The notes below the pieces were generated by a model. That model did not search any database and had not been told where the DNA came from. It saw nothing but the letters and a program-made list of their open reading frames with translations. From Astropecten irregularis (taxonomy: Eukaryota > Echinodermata > Asteroidea > Paxillosida > Astropectinidae), in the NCBI GenBank assembly GCA_963971285.1, contig OZ020247.1, positions 12,048,614 through 12,112,613 of the forward strand: 64,000 nt of DNA, in the 5' to 3' direction. The position numbers and the translations under genes are program-made. Of this stretch, positions 11,323-24,600 are shown piece by piece; position 1 is the first letter of the stretch, and every line of letters begins with the position of its first letter.

Positions 11323-14300
11323 TTTCAAACTGTAGCGTAAAAAAGTGTCTCATAGTCTAAGTGCAGTCTTAATTGCGCCTGCTTCGCTGTTTTTTCGGAT
11401 AGCGTGTGGTGCTATACTTGGATTTTCGGCCATGAACATGTCTTTAAATGTTATTTAAGCCCATACCATCCTGAAGGTTACATCTGGGGCTACATTTCGT
11501 GCAAGTTTTAGCTCGATTGCCTCAGTATTTGGGGAGAAATTTCAAACTCTTCCGTAAAAAAGTTTGTCATAGTCTAAGGGCAGTCTTAATCGCGCCTTCT
11601 TCGCTGTTTTCTCGTATAGCGTTTCAGATCAATACTTGGATTTTCGGCCATGAACATGACTTTGGATTTTGGCACAGACCATACCATCCTGTAGGGTACA
11701 TCTGTGGCTACATTTCGTGCAAGTTTTAGCTTGATAGCCTCAGTATTTGGGGAGAAATTTCAAACTCTAGCATAAAAACGTGTGTCATAGTCTAAGTGCA
11801 GTCTTAATTGCGCCTGCTTCGCTGTTTTCTCGCATAGCGTGTGGTGCTATACTTGGAATTTCGGCCATGAACATGACTTTGGATTTTGGCACAGGCCATA
11901 CCATCCTGTAGGGTACATCTGGGGCTACATTTCGTGCAAGTTTTAGCTCGATTGCGTCAGTATTTGGGGAGAAATTTTAAACTCTTCCGTAAAAAAGTTT
12001 GTCATAGTCTAAGGGCAGTCTTAATCGCGCCTTCTTCGCTGTTTTCTCGTATAGCATGTGGTGCTATACTTGGATTTTAGGCCATGAACATGACTTTGGA
12101 TTTTACCACAGACCATACCATCCTGTAGGTTACATCTGGGGCTACATTTCGTTCAAGTTTCAGATTGATAGCTTCAGTATTTGGGGAGAAATTTCAAACT
12201 CTAGCGTAAAAACGTGTGTCATAGTCTATAAGTGCAGTCTTAATTGCGCCTGCTTTTCTGTTTTCTCGCATACCGTGTGGTGCTATACTTGGATTTTCGG
12301 CCATGAACATGACTTTGGATTTTAGCACAGGCCATACCATCCTGTAGGGTACATCTGGGGCTACATTTCATGCAAGTTTCAGATCAATAGCCTCAGTATT
12401 TGAGGAGAAATTTCAAACTCTAGCTTAAAAAAGTGTGTCATAGTCTAAGTGTATAATTATGTATAGTCTTAATTGCGCCTGCTTCGCTGTTTTCTCGCAT
12501 AACGTGTGGTGCTATACTTGGATTTTCGGCCATGAACATGACTTTGGATTTTGGCACAGGCCATACCATCCTGTAGGGTACATCTGGGGCTACATTTCGT
12601 GCAAGTTTTAGTTCGATAGCCTCAGTATTTGGGGAGATATTTCAAACTCGAGCGTAAAAAAGTGTGTCATAGTCTAAGTGCAGTCTTAATTGCGCCTGCT
12701 TCGCTGTTTTCTCGTATAGCGTGTGGGGCTATACTTGGATTTTCGGCCAAGAACATGACTTTGGATTTCACCACAGTCCACACCATCCTGTAGGGTCCAT
12801 CTGGGGCTACATTTTGTGCAAGTTTCAGATTGATAGCCTCAGTATTTGGGGAGAAATTTCAAACTCTAGCGTAAAAAAGTGTCTCATAGTCTTAGTGTAT
12901 AGTCTTAATTGCGCCTGCTCGGCTGTTTTCTCGCATAGCGTGTGGTGCTATACTTTGATTTTCGGCCAAGAACATGACGTTGGATTTCACCATAGCCCAT
13001 ACCACCCTGTAGGTTACATCTGGGGCTACATTTCGTGCAAGTTTTAGCTCGATTGCCTCAGTATTTGGGGAGAAATTTCAAACTCTTCCGTAAAAACGTT
13101 TGTCATAGTCTAAGGGCATTCTTAATCGCGCCTTCTTCGCTGTTTTCTCGTATAGCGTGTGGTGTTATACTTGGATTTTCGGCCATGAACATGACTTTGG
13201 ATTTTGGCACAGACCATAACATCCTGTAGGGTACATCTGGGGCTACATTTCGTGCAAGTTTCAGCTCGATAGCATCAGTATTGGGGGAGAAATTTCAAAC
13301 TCTAGCGTAAATAAGTGTCTCATAGTCTAAGTGCAGTCTTAATTGCGCCTGCCTCGCTGATTTCTCGCATAGCGTTTGGTGATATACTTGGATTTTCGGC
13401 CATGAACATGACTTTGGATTTCCACTCAGCCCATACCATCCTGTAGGGTACATCTGGGGCTACATTTCGGGCAAATGTCAGCTCGATAGCATCAGTATTG
13501 GGGGGAAATTTCAAACTCTAGCGTAAAAAAGTGTCTTATAGTCTAAGTGCAGTCTTAATTGCGCCTGCCTCGCTGATTTCTCGCATAGCGTTTGGTGATA
13601 TACTTGGATTTTCGGCCATGAACATGACTTTGGATTTCCACTCAGCCCATACCATCCTGTAGGGTACATCTGGGGCTACATTTCGTTCAAGTTTCAGATT
13701 GATAGCTTCAGTATTTGGGGAGAAATTTCAAACTCTAGCGTAAAAACGTGTGTCATAGTCTATAAGTGCAGTCTTAATTGCGCCTGCTTTTCTGTTTTCT
13801 CGCATACCGTGTGGTGCTATACTTGGATTTTCGGCCATGAACATGACTTTGGATTTTAGCACAGGCCATACCATCCTGTAGGGTACATCTGGGGCTACAT
13901 TTCATGCAAGTTTCAGATCAATAGCCTCAGTATTTGAGGAGAAATTTCAAACTCTAGCTTAAAAAAGTGTGTCATAGTCTAAGTGTATAATTATGTATAG
14001 TCTTAATTGCGCCTGCTTCGCTGTTTTCTCGCATAACGTGTGGTGCTATACTTGGATTTTCGGCCATGAACATGACTTTGGATTTTGGCACAGGCCATAC
14101 CATCCTGTAGGGTACATCTGGGGCTACATTTCGTGCAAGTTTTAGTTCGATAGCCTCAGTATTTGGGGAGATATTTCAAACTCGAGCGTAAAAAAGTGTG
14201 TCATAGTCTAAGTGCAGTCTTAATTGCGCCTGCTTCGCTGTTTTCTCGTATAGCGTGTGGGGCTATACTTGGATTTTCGGCCAAGAACATGACTTTGGAT

Positions 14301-14880
14301 TTCACCACAGTCCACACCATCCTGTAGGGTCCATCTGGGGCTACATTTTGTGCAAGTTTCAGATTGATAGCCTCAGTATTTGGGGAGAAATTTCAAACTC
14401 TAGCGTAAAAAAGTGTCTCATAGTCTTAGTGTATAGTCTTAATTGCGCCTGCTCGGCTGTTTTCTCGCATAGCGTGTGGTGCTATACTTTGATTTTCGGC
14501 CAAGAACATGACGTTGGATTTCACCATAGCCCATACCACCCTGTAGGTTACATCTGGGGCTACATTTCGTGCAAGTTTTAGCTCGATTGCCTCAGTATTT
14601 GGGGAGAAATTTCAAACTCTTCCGTAAAAAAGTTTGTCATAGTCTAAGGGCATTCTTAATCGCGCCTTCTTCGCTGTTTTCTCGTATAGCGTGTGGTGTT
14701 ATACTTGGATTTTCGGCCATGAACATGACTTTGGATTTTGGCACAGACCATAACATCCTGTAGGGTACATCTGGGGCTACATTTCGTGCAAGTTTCAGCT
14801 CGATAGCATCAGTATTGGGGGAGAAATTTCAAACTCTAGCGTAAATAAGTGTCTCATAGTCTAAGTGCAGTCTTAATTGC
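11020..14880. repeat. Long satellite A block, copy 1 (offset 10,590 bp)
   Basis: This 3.9-kb block recurs at 21610-25470 with a constant offset of 10,590 bp. Shared landmarks include the signature ATGTCTTTAAATG monomer, the CATCTGTGGCTAC variant, the TGTATAATTATGTATAG hinge and the CCACAGTCCACACC monomers. Edges are approximate. Confidence 0.8.
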
Positions 14881-17800
14881 GTCTGCCTCGCTGTTTTCTC
14901 GCATAACGTGTGGTGCTATACTTGGATTTTCGGCCATGAACATGACTTTGGATTTTAGCACAGGCCATACCATCCTGTAGGGTACATCTGGGGCTACATT
15001 TCATGCAAGTTTCAGATCAATAGCCTCAGTATTTGAGGAGAAATTTCAAACTCTAGCTTAAAAAAGTGTGTCATAGTCTAAGTGTATAATTATGTATAGT
15101 CTTAATTGCGCCTGCTTCGCTGTTTTCTCGCATAACGTGTGGTGCTATACTTGGATTTTCGGCCATGAACATGACTTTGGATTTTGGCACAGGCCATACC
15201 ATCCTGTAGGGTACATCTGGGGCTACATTTCGTGCAAGTTTTAGTTCGATAGCCTCAGTATTTGGGGAGATATTTCAAACTCGAGCGTAAAAAAGTGTGT
15301 CATAGTCTAAGTGCAGTCTTAATTGCGCCTGCTTCGCTGTTTTCTCGTATAGCGTGTGGGGCTATACTTGGATTTTCGGCCAAGAACATGACTTTGGATT
15401 TCACCACAGTCCACACCATCCTGTAGGGTCCATCTGGGGCTACATTTTGTGCAAGTTTCAGATTGATAGCCTCAGTATTTGGGGAGAAATTTCAAACTCT
15501 AGCGTAAAAAAGTGTCTCATAGTCTTAGTGTATAGTCTTAATTGCGCCTGCTCGGCTGTTTTCTCGCATAGCGTGTGGTGCTATACTTTGATTTTCGGCC
15601 AAGAACATGACGTTGGATTTCACCATAGCCCATACCACCCTGTAGGTTACATCTGGGGCTACATTTCGTGCAAGTTTTAGCTCGATTGCCTCAGTATTTG
15701 GGGAGAAATTTCAAACTCTTCCGTAAAAACGTTTGTCATAGTCTAAGGGCATTCTTAATCGCGCCTTCTTCGCTGTTTTCTCGTATAGCGTGTGGTGTTA
15801 TACTTGGATTTTCGGCCATGAACATGACTTTGGATTTTGGCACAGACCATAACATCCTGTAGGGTACATCTGGGGCTACATTTCGTGCAAGTTTCAGCTC
15901 GATAGCATCAGTATTGGGGGAGAAATTTCAAACTCTAGCGTAAATAAGTGTCTCATAGTCTAAGTGCAGTCTTAATTGCGCCTGCCTCGCTGATTTCTCG
16001 CATAGCGTTTGGTGATATACTTGGATTTTCGGCCATGAACATGACTTTGGATTTCCACTCAGCCCATACCATCCTGTAGGGTACATCTGGGGCTACATTT
16101 CGGGCAAATGTCAGCTCGATAGCATCAGTATTGGGGGAAAATTTCAAACTCTAGCGTAAAAAAGTGTCTTATAGTCTAAGTGCAGTCTTAATTGCGCCTG
16201 CCTCGCTGATTTCTCGCATAGCGTTTGGTGATATACTTGGATTTTCGGCCATGAACATGACTTTGGATTTCCACTCAGCCCATACCATCCTGTAGGGTAC
16301 ATCTGGGGCTACATTTCGTTCAAGTTTCAGATTGATAGCTTCAGTATTTGGGGAGAAATTTCAAACTCTAGCGTAAAAACGTGTGTCATAGTCTATAAGT
16401 GCAGTCTTAATTGCGCCTGCTTTTCTGTTTTCTCGCATACCGTGTGGTGCTATACTTGGATTTTCGGCCATGAACATGACTTTGGATTTTAGCACAGGCC
16501 ATACCATCCTGTAGGGTACATCTGGGGCTACATTTCATGCAAGTTTCAGATCAATAGCCTCAGTATTTGAGGAGAAATTTCAAACTCTAGCTTAAAAAAG
16601 TGTGTCATAGTCTAAGTGTATAATTATGTATAGTCTTAATTGCGCCTGCTTCGCTGTTTTCTCGCATAACGTGTGGTGCTATACTTGGATTTTCGGCCAT
16701 GAACATGACTTTGGATTTTGGCACAGGCCATACCATCCTGTAGGGTACATCTGGGGCTACATTTCGTGCAAGTTTTAGTTCGATAGCCTCAGTATTTGGG
16801 GAGATATTTCAAACTCGAGCGTAAAAAAGTGTGTCATAGTCTAAGTGCAGTCTTAATTGCGCCTGCTTCGCTGTTTTCTCGTATAGCGTGTGGGGCTATA
16901 CTTGGATTTTCGGCCAAGAACATGACTTTGGATTTCACCACAGTCCACACCATCCTGTAGGGTCCATCTGGGGCTACATTTTGTGCAAGTTTCAGATTGA
17001 TAGCCTCAGTATTTGGGGAGAAATTTCAAACTCTAGCGTAAAAAAGTGTCTCATAGTCTTAGTGTATAGTCTTAATTGCGCCTGCTCGGCTGTTTTCTCG
17101 CATAGCGTGTGGTGCTATACTTTGATTTTCGGCCAAGAACATGACGTTGGATTTCACCATAGCCCATACCACCCTGTAGGTTACATCTGGGGCTACATTT
17201 CGTGCAAGTTTTAGCTCGATTGCCTCAGTATTTGGGGAGAAATTTCAAACTCTTCCGTAAAAAAGTTTGTCATAGTCTAAGGGCATTCTTAATCGCGCCT
17301 TCTTCGCTGTTTTCTCGTATAGCGTGTGGTGTTATACTTGGATTTTCGGCCATGAACATGACTTTGGATTTTGGCACAGACCATAACATCCTGTAGGGTA
17401 CATCTGGGGCTACATTTCGTGCAAGTTTCAGCTCGATAGCATCAGTATTGGGGGAGAAATTTCAAACTCTAGCGTAAATAAGTGTCTCATAGTCTAAGTG
17501 CAGTCTTAATTGCGCCTGCCTCGCTGATTTCTCGCATAGCGTTTGGTGATATACTTGGATTTTCGGCCATGAACATGACTTTGGATTTCCACTCAGCCCA
17601 TACCATCCTGTAGGGTACATCTGGGGCTACATTTCGGGCAAATGTCAGCTCGATAGCATCAGTATTGGGGGAGAAATTTCAAACTCTAGCGTAAAAAGTG
17701 TCTTATAGTCTAAGTGCAGTCTTAATTGCGCCTGCCTCGCTGATTTCTCGCATAGCGTTTGGTGATATACTTGGATTTTCGGCCATGAACATGACTTTGG

Positions 17801-18300
17801 ATTTCCACTCAGCCCATACCATCCTGTAGGGTACATCTGGGGCTACATTTCGGGCAAATGTCAGCTCGATAGTTTCAGTATTGGGGGAGAAATTTCTAAC
17901 TCTAGCGTAAAAAAGTGTCTCATAGTCTAAGTGCAGTCTTAATTGCGCCTGCTTCTCTGCTTTCTCGCATAGCGTGTGGTGTTATACTTGGATTTTCGGC
18001 CATGAACATGCCTTTGGATTTTGGCACAGCCCACACCATCCTGTAGGGTAGATCTGGGGCTACATTTCATGCAAGTTTCAGCTCGATAGTTTCAGTATTG
18101 GGGGAGAAATTTCTAACTCTAGCGTAAAAAAGTGTCTCATAGTCTAAGTGCAGTCTTAATTGCGCCTGCTTCTCTGCTTTCTCGCATAGCGTGTGGTGTT
18201 ATACTTGGATTTTCGGCCATGAACATGACTTTGGATTTTGGCACAGCACCATACCATCCAGTAGGGTACATCTGGGGCTACATTTCGGGCAAATGTCAGC
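12380..18300. repeat. Satellite A sub-array with 7- and 5-monomer spacing
   Basis: A different higher-order pattern replaces the 11-mer here. The monomer class with GTGTGGGGCTATAC and CCACAGTCCACACC recurs at 12721, 14255, 15354 and 16888, that is at 1,534 (7 monomers), 1,099 (5) and 1,534 bp. Associated classes include the TGTATAATTATGTATAG hinge, GTTTGGTGATATACTTGG and TTCGGGCAAATGTCAGC. Confidence 0.8.
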
Positions 18301-18359
18301 TCGATAGTTTCAGTATTGGGGGAGAAATTTCTAACTCTAGCGTAAAAAAGTGTCTCATA

Positions 18360-20260
18360 GTCTAAGTGCAGTCTTAATTGCGCCTGCTTCTCTGTTTTCT
18401 CGCACAGCGTGTGGTGCTATACTTGGATTTTCGGCCATCAACATTACTTTGGATTTCGGCACCGGCCATTCAATTTTGTAGGGTACATCTGGGGCTACAT
18501 TTCGTGCAAGTTTCAGATCGATAGCCTCAGTATTTGGGGAGAAATTTCAAACTCTAGCGTAAAAACGTGTGTCATAGTCTAAGTGCAGTCTTAATTGCGC
18601 CTGCTTCACTGTTTTCTCGCATAGCTTGTGGTGCTATACTTGGAATTTCGGCCATGAACATGACTTTGGATTTCGGCTCAGCCCATACCATCCTGTAGGG
18701 TACATTTGGGGCTACATTTCGTGCAGGTTTCAGCTCGATATCTTCAGTATTGGGGGAGAAATTTTAAACTCTAGCGTAAAAAAGTGTGTCATAGTCTTAG
18801 TATAATTATAGTCTTAATTGCGCCTGCTTCGCTGTTTTCTCGCATAACGTGTGGTGCTATACTTGGATTTTCGGCCATGAACATGACTTTGGATTTTGGC
18901 ACAGGCCATACCATCCTGTAGGGTACATCTGGGGCTACATTTCATGCAAGTTTCAGATCAATAGCCTCAGTATTGGGGGAGAAATTTCAAACTCTAGCGT
19001 AAAAACGTGTGTCATAGTCTAAGTGCAGTCTTAGTTGCGCCTGCTTCGCTGTTTTCTCGCATAGCGTGTGGTGCTATACTTGGATTTTCGTCCAAGAACA
19101 TGACTTTGGATTTCACCACAGCCCATACCGTCCTGTAGGGTACATCTGGGACTACATTTCGTGCAAGTTTTAGCTCGATTGCCTCAGTATTTGGGGAGAA
19201 ATTTCAAACTCTTCCGTAAAAAGGTTTGTCATAGTCTAAGGGCATTCTTAATCGCGCCTTCTTCGCTGTTTTCTCGTATAGCGTGTGGTGCTATACTTGG
19301 ATTTTCGTCCAAGAACATGACTTTGGATTTCACCACAGCCCATACCGTCCTGTAGGGTACATCTGGGACTACATTTCGTGCAAGTTTTAGCTCGATTGCC
19401 TCAGTATTTGGGGAGAAATTTCAAACTCTAGCGTAAAAAAGTGTGTCATAGTCTTAGTATATAGTCTTAATTGCGCCTGCTTCGCTGTTTTCTCGCATAA
19501 CGTGTGGTGCTATACTTGGATTTTCGGCCATGAACATGACTTTGGATTTTGGCACAGACCATACCATCCTGTAGGGTACATCTGGGGCTACATTTCGTGC
19601 AAGTTTCAGATCGATAGCCTCAGTATTTGGGGAGAAATTTCAAACTATAGTGTAAAAAAAAGTGTCTCATAGTCTTAGTGCAGTCTTAATTGCGCCTGCT
19701 CGGCTGTTTTCTCGCATAGCGTGTGGGGCTATACTTGGATTTTCGGCCAAGAACATGACTTTGGATTTCACCACAGCCCACACCATCCTGTAGGGTCCAT
19801 CTGGGGCTACATTTTGTGCAAGTTTCAGATTGATAGCCTCAGTATTTGGGGAGAAATTTCAAACTCTAGCGTAAAAAATTGTGTCATAGTCTATAAGTGC
19901 AGTCTTAATTGCGCCTGCTTTTCTGTTTTCTCGCATACCGTGTGGTGCTATACTTGGATTTTCGGCCATGAACATGACTTTGGATTTTAGTACAGGCCAT
20001 ACCATCCTGTAGGGTACATCTGGGGCTACATTTCGTGCAAGTTTTAGATCAATAGCCTCAGTATTTGGGGAGAAATTTCAAACTCTAGCGTAAAAAAGTG
20101 TGTCATAGTCTTAGTATATAGTCTTAATTGCGCCTGCATCGCTGTTTTCTCGCATAACGTGTGGTGCTATACTTGGATTTTCGGCCATGAACATGACTTT
20201 GGATTTTGGCACAGGCCATACCATCCTGTAGGGTACATCTGGGGCTACATTTCGTGCAAG
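18360..20260. repeat. Satellite A block C, copy 1
   Basis: A monomer series running from the CTCGCACAGCGTG / ATCAACATTACTTTGG monomer, through GATTTTCGTCCAAGAACATG and a TGTAAAAAAAAGTG monomer, to the CCTGCATCGCTG monomer. It recurs near 25880 (offset 7,527) and 33975 (a further 8,113). Confidence 0.82.
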
Positions 20261-20928
20261 TTTCAGATTGATAGCCTCAGTATTTGGGGAGAAATTTCAA
20301 ACTCTAGCGTAAAAACGTGTGTCATAGTCTATAAGTGCAGTCTTAATTGCGCCTGCTTTTCTGTTTTCTCGCATACCGTGTGGTGCTATACTTGGATTTT
20401 CGGCCATGAACATGACTTTGGATTTTAGCACAGGCCATACCATCCTGTAGGGTACGTCTGGGGCTATATTTCATGCAAGTTTCAGATCGATAGCCTCAGT
20501 ATTTGGGGAGATATTTCAATTTCTAGCGTACAAAATGTGTCATAGTCTATAAGTGCAGTCTTAATTGCGCCTGCTTCGCTGTTTTCTCGCATAGCGTGTG
20601 GTGCTATACTTGGATTTTCGGCCAAGAACATGACTTTGGATTTCACCACAGCCCACACCATCCTGTAGAGTACATCTGGGGCTACATTTCGTGCAAGTTT
20701 CAGATTGATAGCCTCAGTATTTGGGGAGAAATTTCAAACTCTAGCGTAAAAAAGTGTGTCATAGTCTATAAGTGCAGTCTTAATTGCGCCTGCTTTTCTG
20801 TTTTCTCGCATAGCGTGTGGTGCTATACTTGGAATTTCGGCCATGAACATGACTTTGGATTTTGGCACAGGCCATACCATCCTGTAGGGTACATCAGGGG
20901 CTACATTTCCTGTAAGTTGTAGCTCGAT

Positions 20929-20936
20929 AGCCTAAG
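20929..20936 (+). repeat. 8-bp target-site duplication, left
   Basis: AGCCTAAG directly precedes the MITE and is repeated at 21234-21241 directly after it. Removing the element and one copy rebuilds a satellite A monomer, which normally reads AGCCTCAGTATT here. Confidence 0.9.
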
Positions 20937-21233
20937 CAGGCGCGGTTCTAGAGCCAAAATTTTTGGGGGGCTAGAAGAGCCATTATTTTTTGGGGGGGCT
21001 AGAAGACCCAATATTTTGGGTTCTTCTAACACTCGCTTCTGCTATGTCTTATTAGGGGTCGAAATAGATGCACATTATAGGCCACACAACGCGTTTTTTA
21101 TGTAATTGGCGCTTAATAACTGAAAAAATCCAGTATTTTCTAGAATTTTTTTTTTCACTTGCATTTTTTTTGGGGGGCTAGACACAATTTTTGGGGGGCT
21201 ACAGCCCCCTAGCCCCCCGTAGAACCGCGCCTG
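20937..21233. mobile_element. hAT-type MITE (non-autonomous, 297 bp)
   Basis: A short element inserted in satellite A. The ends are perfect 14-bp inverted repeats, CAGGCGCGGTTCTA. Just inside them lie several subterminal copies of GGGGGGCTAGA-like words in both orientations. An 8-bp target duplication (AGCCTAAG) flanks it. The 8-bp duplication and the CAG terminus are the usual marks of the hAT superfamily. There is no room for a transposase, so it would have been moved in trans. The sequence (runs of G, and TTTTTTTT near 21150) resembles nothing in the surrounding satellite. Confidence 0.9.
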
Positions 21234-21241
21234 AGCCTAAG
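21234..21241 (+). repeat. 8-bp target-site duplication, right
   Basis: AGCCTAAG, identical to 20929-20936. The satellite sequence continues from here as TATTGAGGG. Confidence 0.9.
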
Positions 21242-21276
21242 TATTGAGGGTGAAATTCCAAACTCTCACTTAAAAA

Positions 21277-21334
21277 AAGTGTCTCATGTTTTTAGTGCAG
21301 TCTTTTAAGACTGCACTAAAAACATGAGACACTT
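21277..21334. repeat. Perfect 28-bp fold-back inside a satellite monomer
   Basis: Left arm 21277-21304 and right arm 21307-21334 are exact reverse complements with only TT between them. The left arm is the normal monomer segment AAGTGTCTCAT...GTGCAGTCTT. The right arm replaces the AATTGCGCCTGC...TTTTCTC part of the monomer, after which the monomer resumes at CGCATTGCGTGTGG. This is what a template-switch (snap-back) replication error would leave. It could form a stable hairpin or cruciform. Confidence 0.93.
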
Positions 21335-21609
21335 CGCATTGCGTGTGGTGTTATACTTGGATTTTCGGCCATGAACATGACTTTGGATTTTGGCACAGGC
21401 CATACCATCCTGTAGGGTACATCTGGGGCTACATTTCGTGCAAGTTTTAGTTCGATAGCCTCAGTATTTAGGGAGATATTTCAAACTCTAGCGTAAAAAA
21501 GTGTGTCATAGTCTAAGTGCAGTCTTAATTGCACCTGCTTCGCTGTTTTCTCGCATAGCGTGTGGTGCTATACTTGGATTTTCGGCCATGAACATGACTT
21601 TGGATTTTA

Positions 21610-24600
21610 GCACAGCCCATACTTTCCTGTAGGGTACATCTGGGGCTTCATTTCGTGCAAGTTTCAGCTCGATAGCATCAGTATTGGGGGAGAAATGTCA
21701 AACTCTAGCGTACAAAAGTGTCTCATAGTCTAAGTGCAGTCTTAATTGCGCCTGCTTCGCTGTTTTCTCACATAGCGTGTGGTGCTATACTTGGATTTTC
21801 GGCCATGAACATGACTTTGGATTTTGGCACAGCCCCTACCATCCTGTAGGGTACATCTGGGGCTACATTTCGTGCAAGTTTCAGCTCGATAGCATCAGTA
21901 TTGGGGGAGAAATTTCAAACTGTAGCGTAAAAAAGTGTCTCATAGTCTAAGTGCAGTCTTAATTGCGCCTGCTTCGCTGTTTTTTCGGATAGCGTGTGGT
22001 GCTATACTTGGATTTTCGGCCATGAACATGTCTTTAAATGTTATTTAAGCCCATACCATCCTGTAGGTTACATCTGGGGCTACATTTCGTGCAAGTTTTA
22101 GCTCGATTGCCTCAGTATTTGGGGAGAAATTTCAAACTCTTCCGTAAAAAAGTTTGTCATAGTCTAAGGGCAGTCTTAATCGCGCCTTCTTCGCTGTTTT
22201 CTCGTATAGCGTTTCAGATCAATACTTGGATTTTCGGCCATGAACATGACTTTGGATTTTGGCACAGACCATACCATCCTGTAGGGTACATCTGTGGCTA
22301 CATTTCGTGCAAGTTTTAGCTTGATAGCCTCAGTATTTGGGGAGAAATTTCAAACTCTAGCATAAAAACGTGTGTCATAGTCTAAGTGCAGTCTTAATTG
22401 CGCCTGCTTCGCTGTTTTCTCGCATAGCGTGTGGTGCTATACTTGGAATTTCGGCCATGAACATGACTTTGGATTTTGGCACAGGCCATACCATCGTGTA
22501 GGGTACATCTGGGGCTACATTTCGTGCAAGTTTTAGCTCGATTGCGTCAGTATTTGGGGAGAAATTTTAAACTCTTCCGTAAAAAAGTTTGTCATAGTCT
22601 AAGGGCAGTCTTAATCGCGCCTTCTTCGCTGTTTTCTCGTATAGCATGTGGTGCTATACTTGGATTTTAGGCCATGAACATGACTTTGGATTTTACCACA
22701 GACCATACCATCCTGTAGGTTACATCTGGGGCTACATTTCGTTCAAGTTTCAGATTGATAGCTTCAGTATTTGGGGAGAAATTTCAAACTCTAGCGTAAA
22801 AACGTGTGTCATAGTCTATAAGTGCAGTCTTAATTGCGCCTGCTTTTCTGTTTTCTCGCATACCGTGTGGTGCTATACTTGGATTTTCGGCCATGAACAT
22901 GACTTTGGATTTTAGCACAGGCCATACCATCCTGTAGGGTACATCTGGGGCTACATTTCATGCAAGTTTCAGATCAATAGCCTCAGTATTTGAGGAGAAA
23001 TTTCAAACTCTAGCTTAAAAAAGTGTGTCATAGTCTAAGTGTATAATTATGTATAGTCTTAATTGCGCCTGCTTCGCTGTTTTCTCGCATAACGTGTGGT
23101 GCTATACTTGGATTTTCGGCCATGAACATGACTTTGGATTTTGGCACAGGCCATACCATCCTGTAGGGTACATCTGGGGCTACATTTCGTGCAAGTTTTA
23201 GTTCGATAGCCTCAGTATTTGGGGAGATATTTCAAACTCGAGCGTAAAAAAGTGTGTCATAGTCTAAGTGCAGTCTTAATTGCGCCTGCTTCGCTGTTTT
23301 CTCGTATAGCGTGTGGGGCTATACTTGGATTTTCGGCCAAGAACATGACTTTGGATTTCACCACAGTCCACACCATCCTGTAGGGTCCATCTGGGGCTAC
23401 ATTTTGTGCAAGTTTCAGATTGATAGCCTCAGTATTTGGGGAGAAATTTCAAACTCTAGCGTAAAAAAGTGTCTCATAGTCTTAGTGTATAGTCTTAATT
23501 GCGCCTGCTCGGCTGTTTTCTCGCATAGCGTGTGGTGCTATACTTTGATTTTCGGCCAAGAACATGACGTTGGATTTCACCATAGCCCATACCACCCTGT
23601 AGGTTACATCTGGGGCTACATTTCGTGCAAGTTTTAGCTCGATTGCCTCAGTATTTGGGGAGAAATTTCAAACTCTTCCGTAAAAAAGTTTGTCATAGTC
23701 TAAGGGCATTCTTAATCGCGCCTTCTTCGCTGTTTTCTCGTATAGCGTGTGGTGTTATACTTGGATTTTCGGCCATGAACATGACTTTTGATTTTGGCAC
23801 AGACCATAACATCCTGTAGGGTACATCTGGGGCTACATTTCGTGCAAGTTTCAGCTCGATAGCATCAGTATTGGGGGAGAAATTTCAAACTCTAGCGTAA
23901 ATAAGTGTCTCATAGTCTAAGTGCAGTCTTAATTGCGCCTGCCTCGCTGATTTCTCGCATAGCGTTTGGTGATATACTTGGATTTTCGGCCATGAACATG
24001 ACTTTGGATTTCCACTCAGCCCATACCATCCTGTAGGGTACATCTGGGGCTACATTTCGGGCAAATGTCAGCTCGATAGCATCAGTATTGGGGGAGAAAT
24101 TTCAAACTCTAGCGTAAAAAAGTGTCTTATAGTCTAAGTGCAGTCTTAATTGCGCCTGCCTCGCTGATTTCTCGCATAGCGTTTGGTGATATACTTGGAT
24201 TTTCGGCCATGAACATGACTTTGGATTTCCACTCAGCCCATACCATCCTGTAGGGTACATCTGGGGCTACATTTCGTTTAAGTTTCAGATTGATAGCTTC
24301 AGTATTTGGGGAGAAATTTCAAACTCTAGCGTAAAAACGTGTGTCATAGTCTATAAGTGCAGTCTTAATTGCGCCTGCTTTTCTGTTTTCTCGCATACCG
24401 TGTGGTGCTATACTTGGATTTTCGGCCATGAACATGACTTTGGATTTTAGCACAGGCCATACCATCCTGTAGGGTATACTGGGGCTACATTTCATGCAAG
24501 TTTCAGATCAATAGCCTCAGTATTTGAGGAGAAATTTCAAACTCTAGCTTAAAAAAGTGTGTCATAGTCTAAGTGTATAATTATGTATAGTCTTAATTGC

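Larger units (their letters stand above)
2251..11830. repeat. 4,790-bp tandem duplication (22 monomers x 2)
   Basis: The segment of about 2251-7040 is repeated directly as about 7041-11830. Offsets are exactly 4,790 at many landmarks, for example CCATTCTGTA at 2321 and 7111, and CATCTGTGGCTAC near 6908 and 11698. Each copy is itself 8 + 11 + 3 monomers, so this is a second-order higher-order repeat. Confidence 0.88.
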
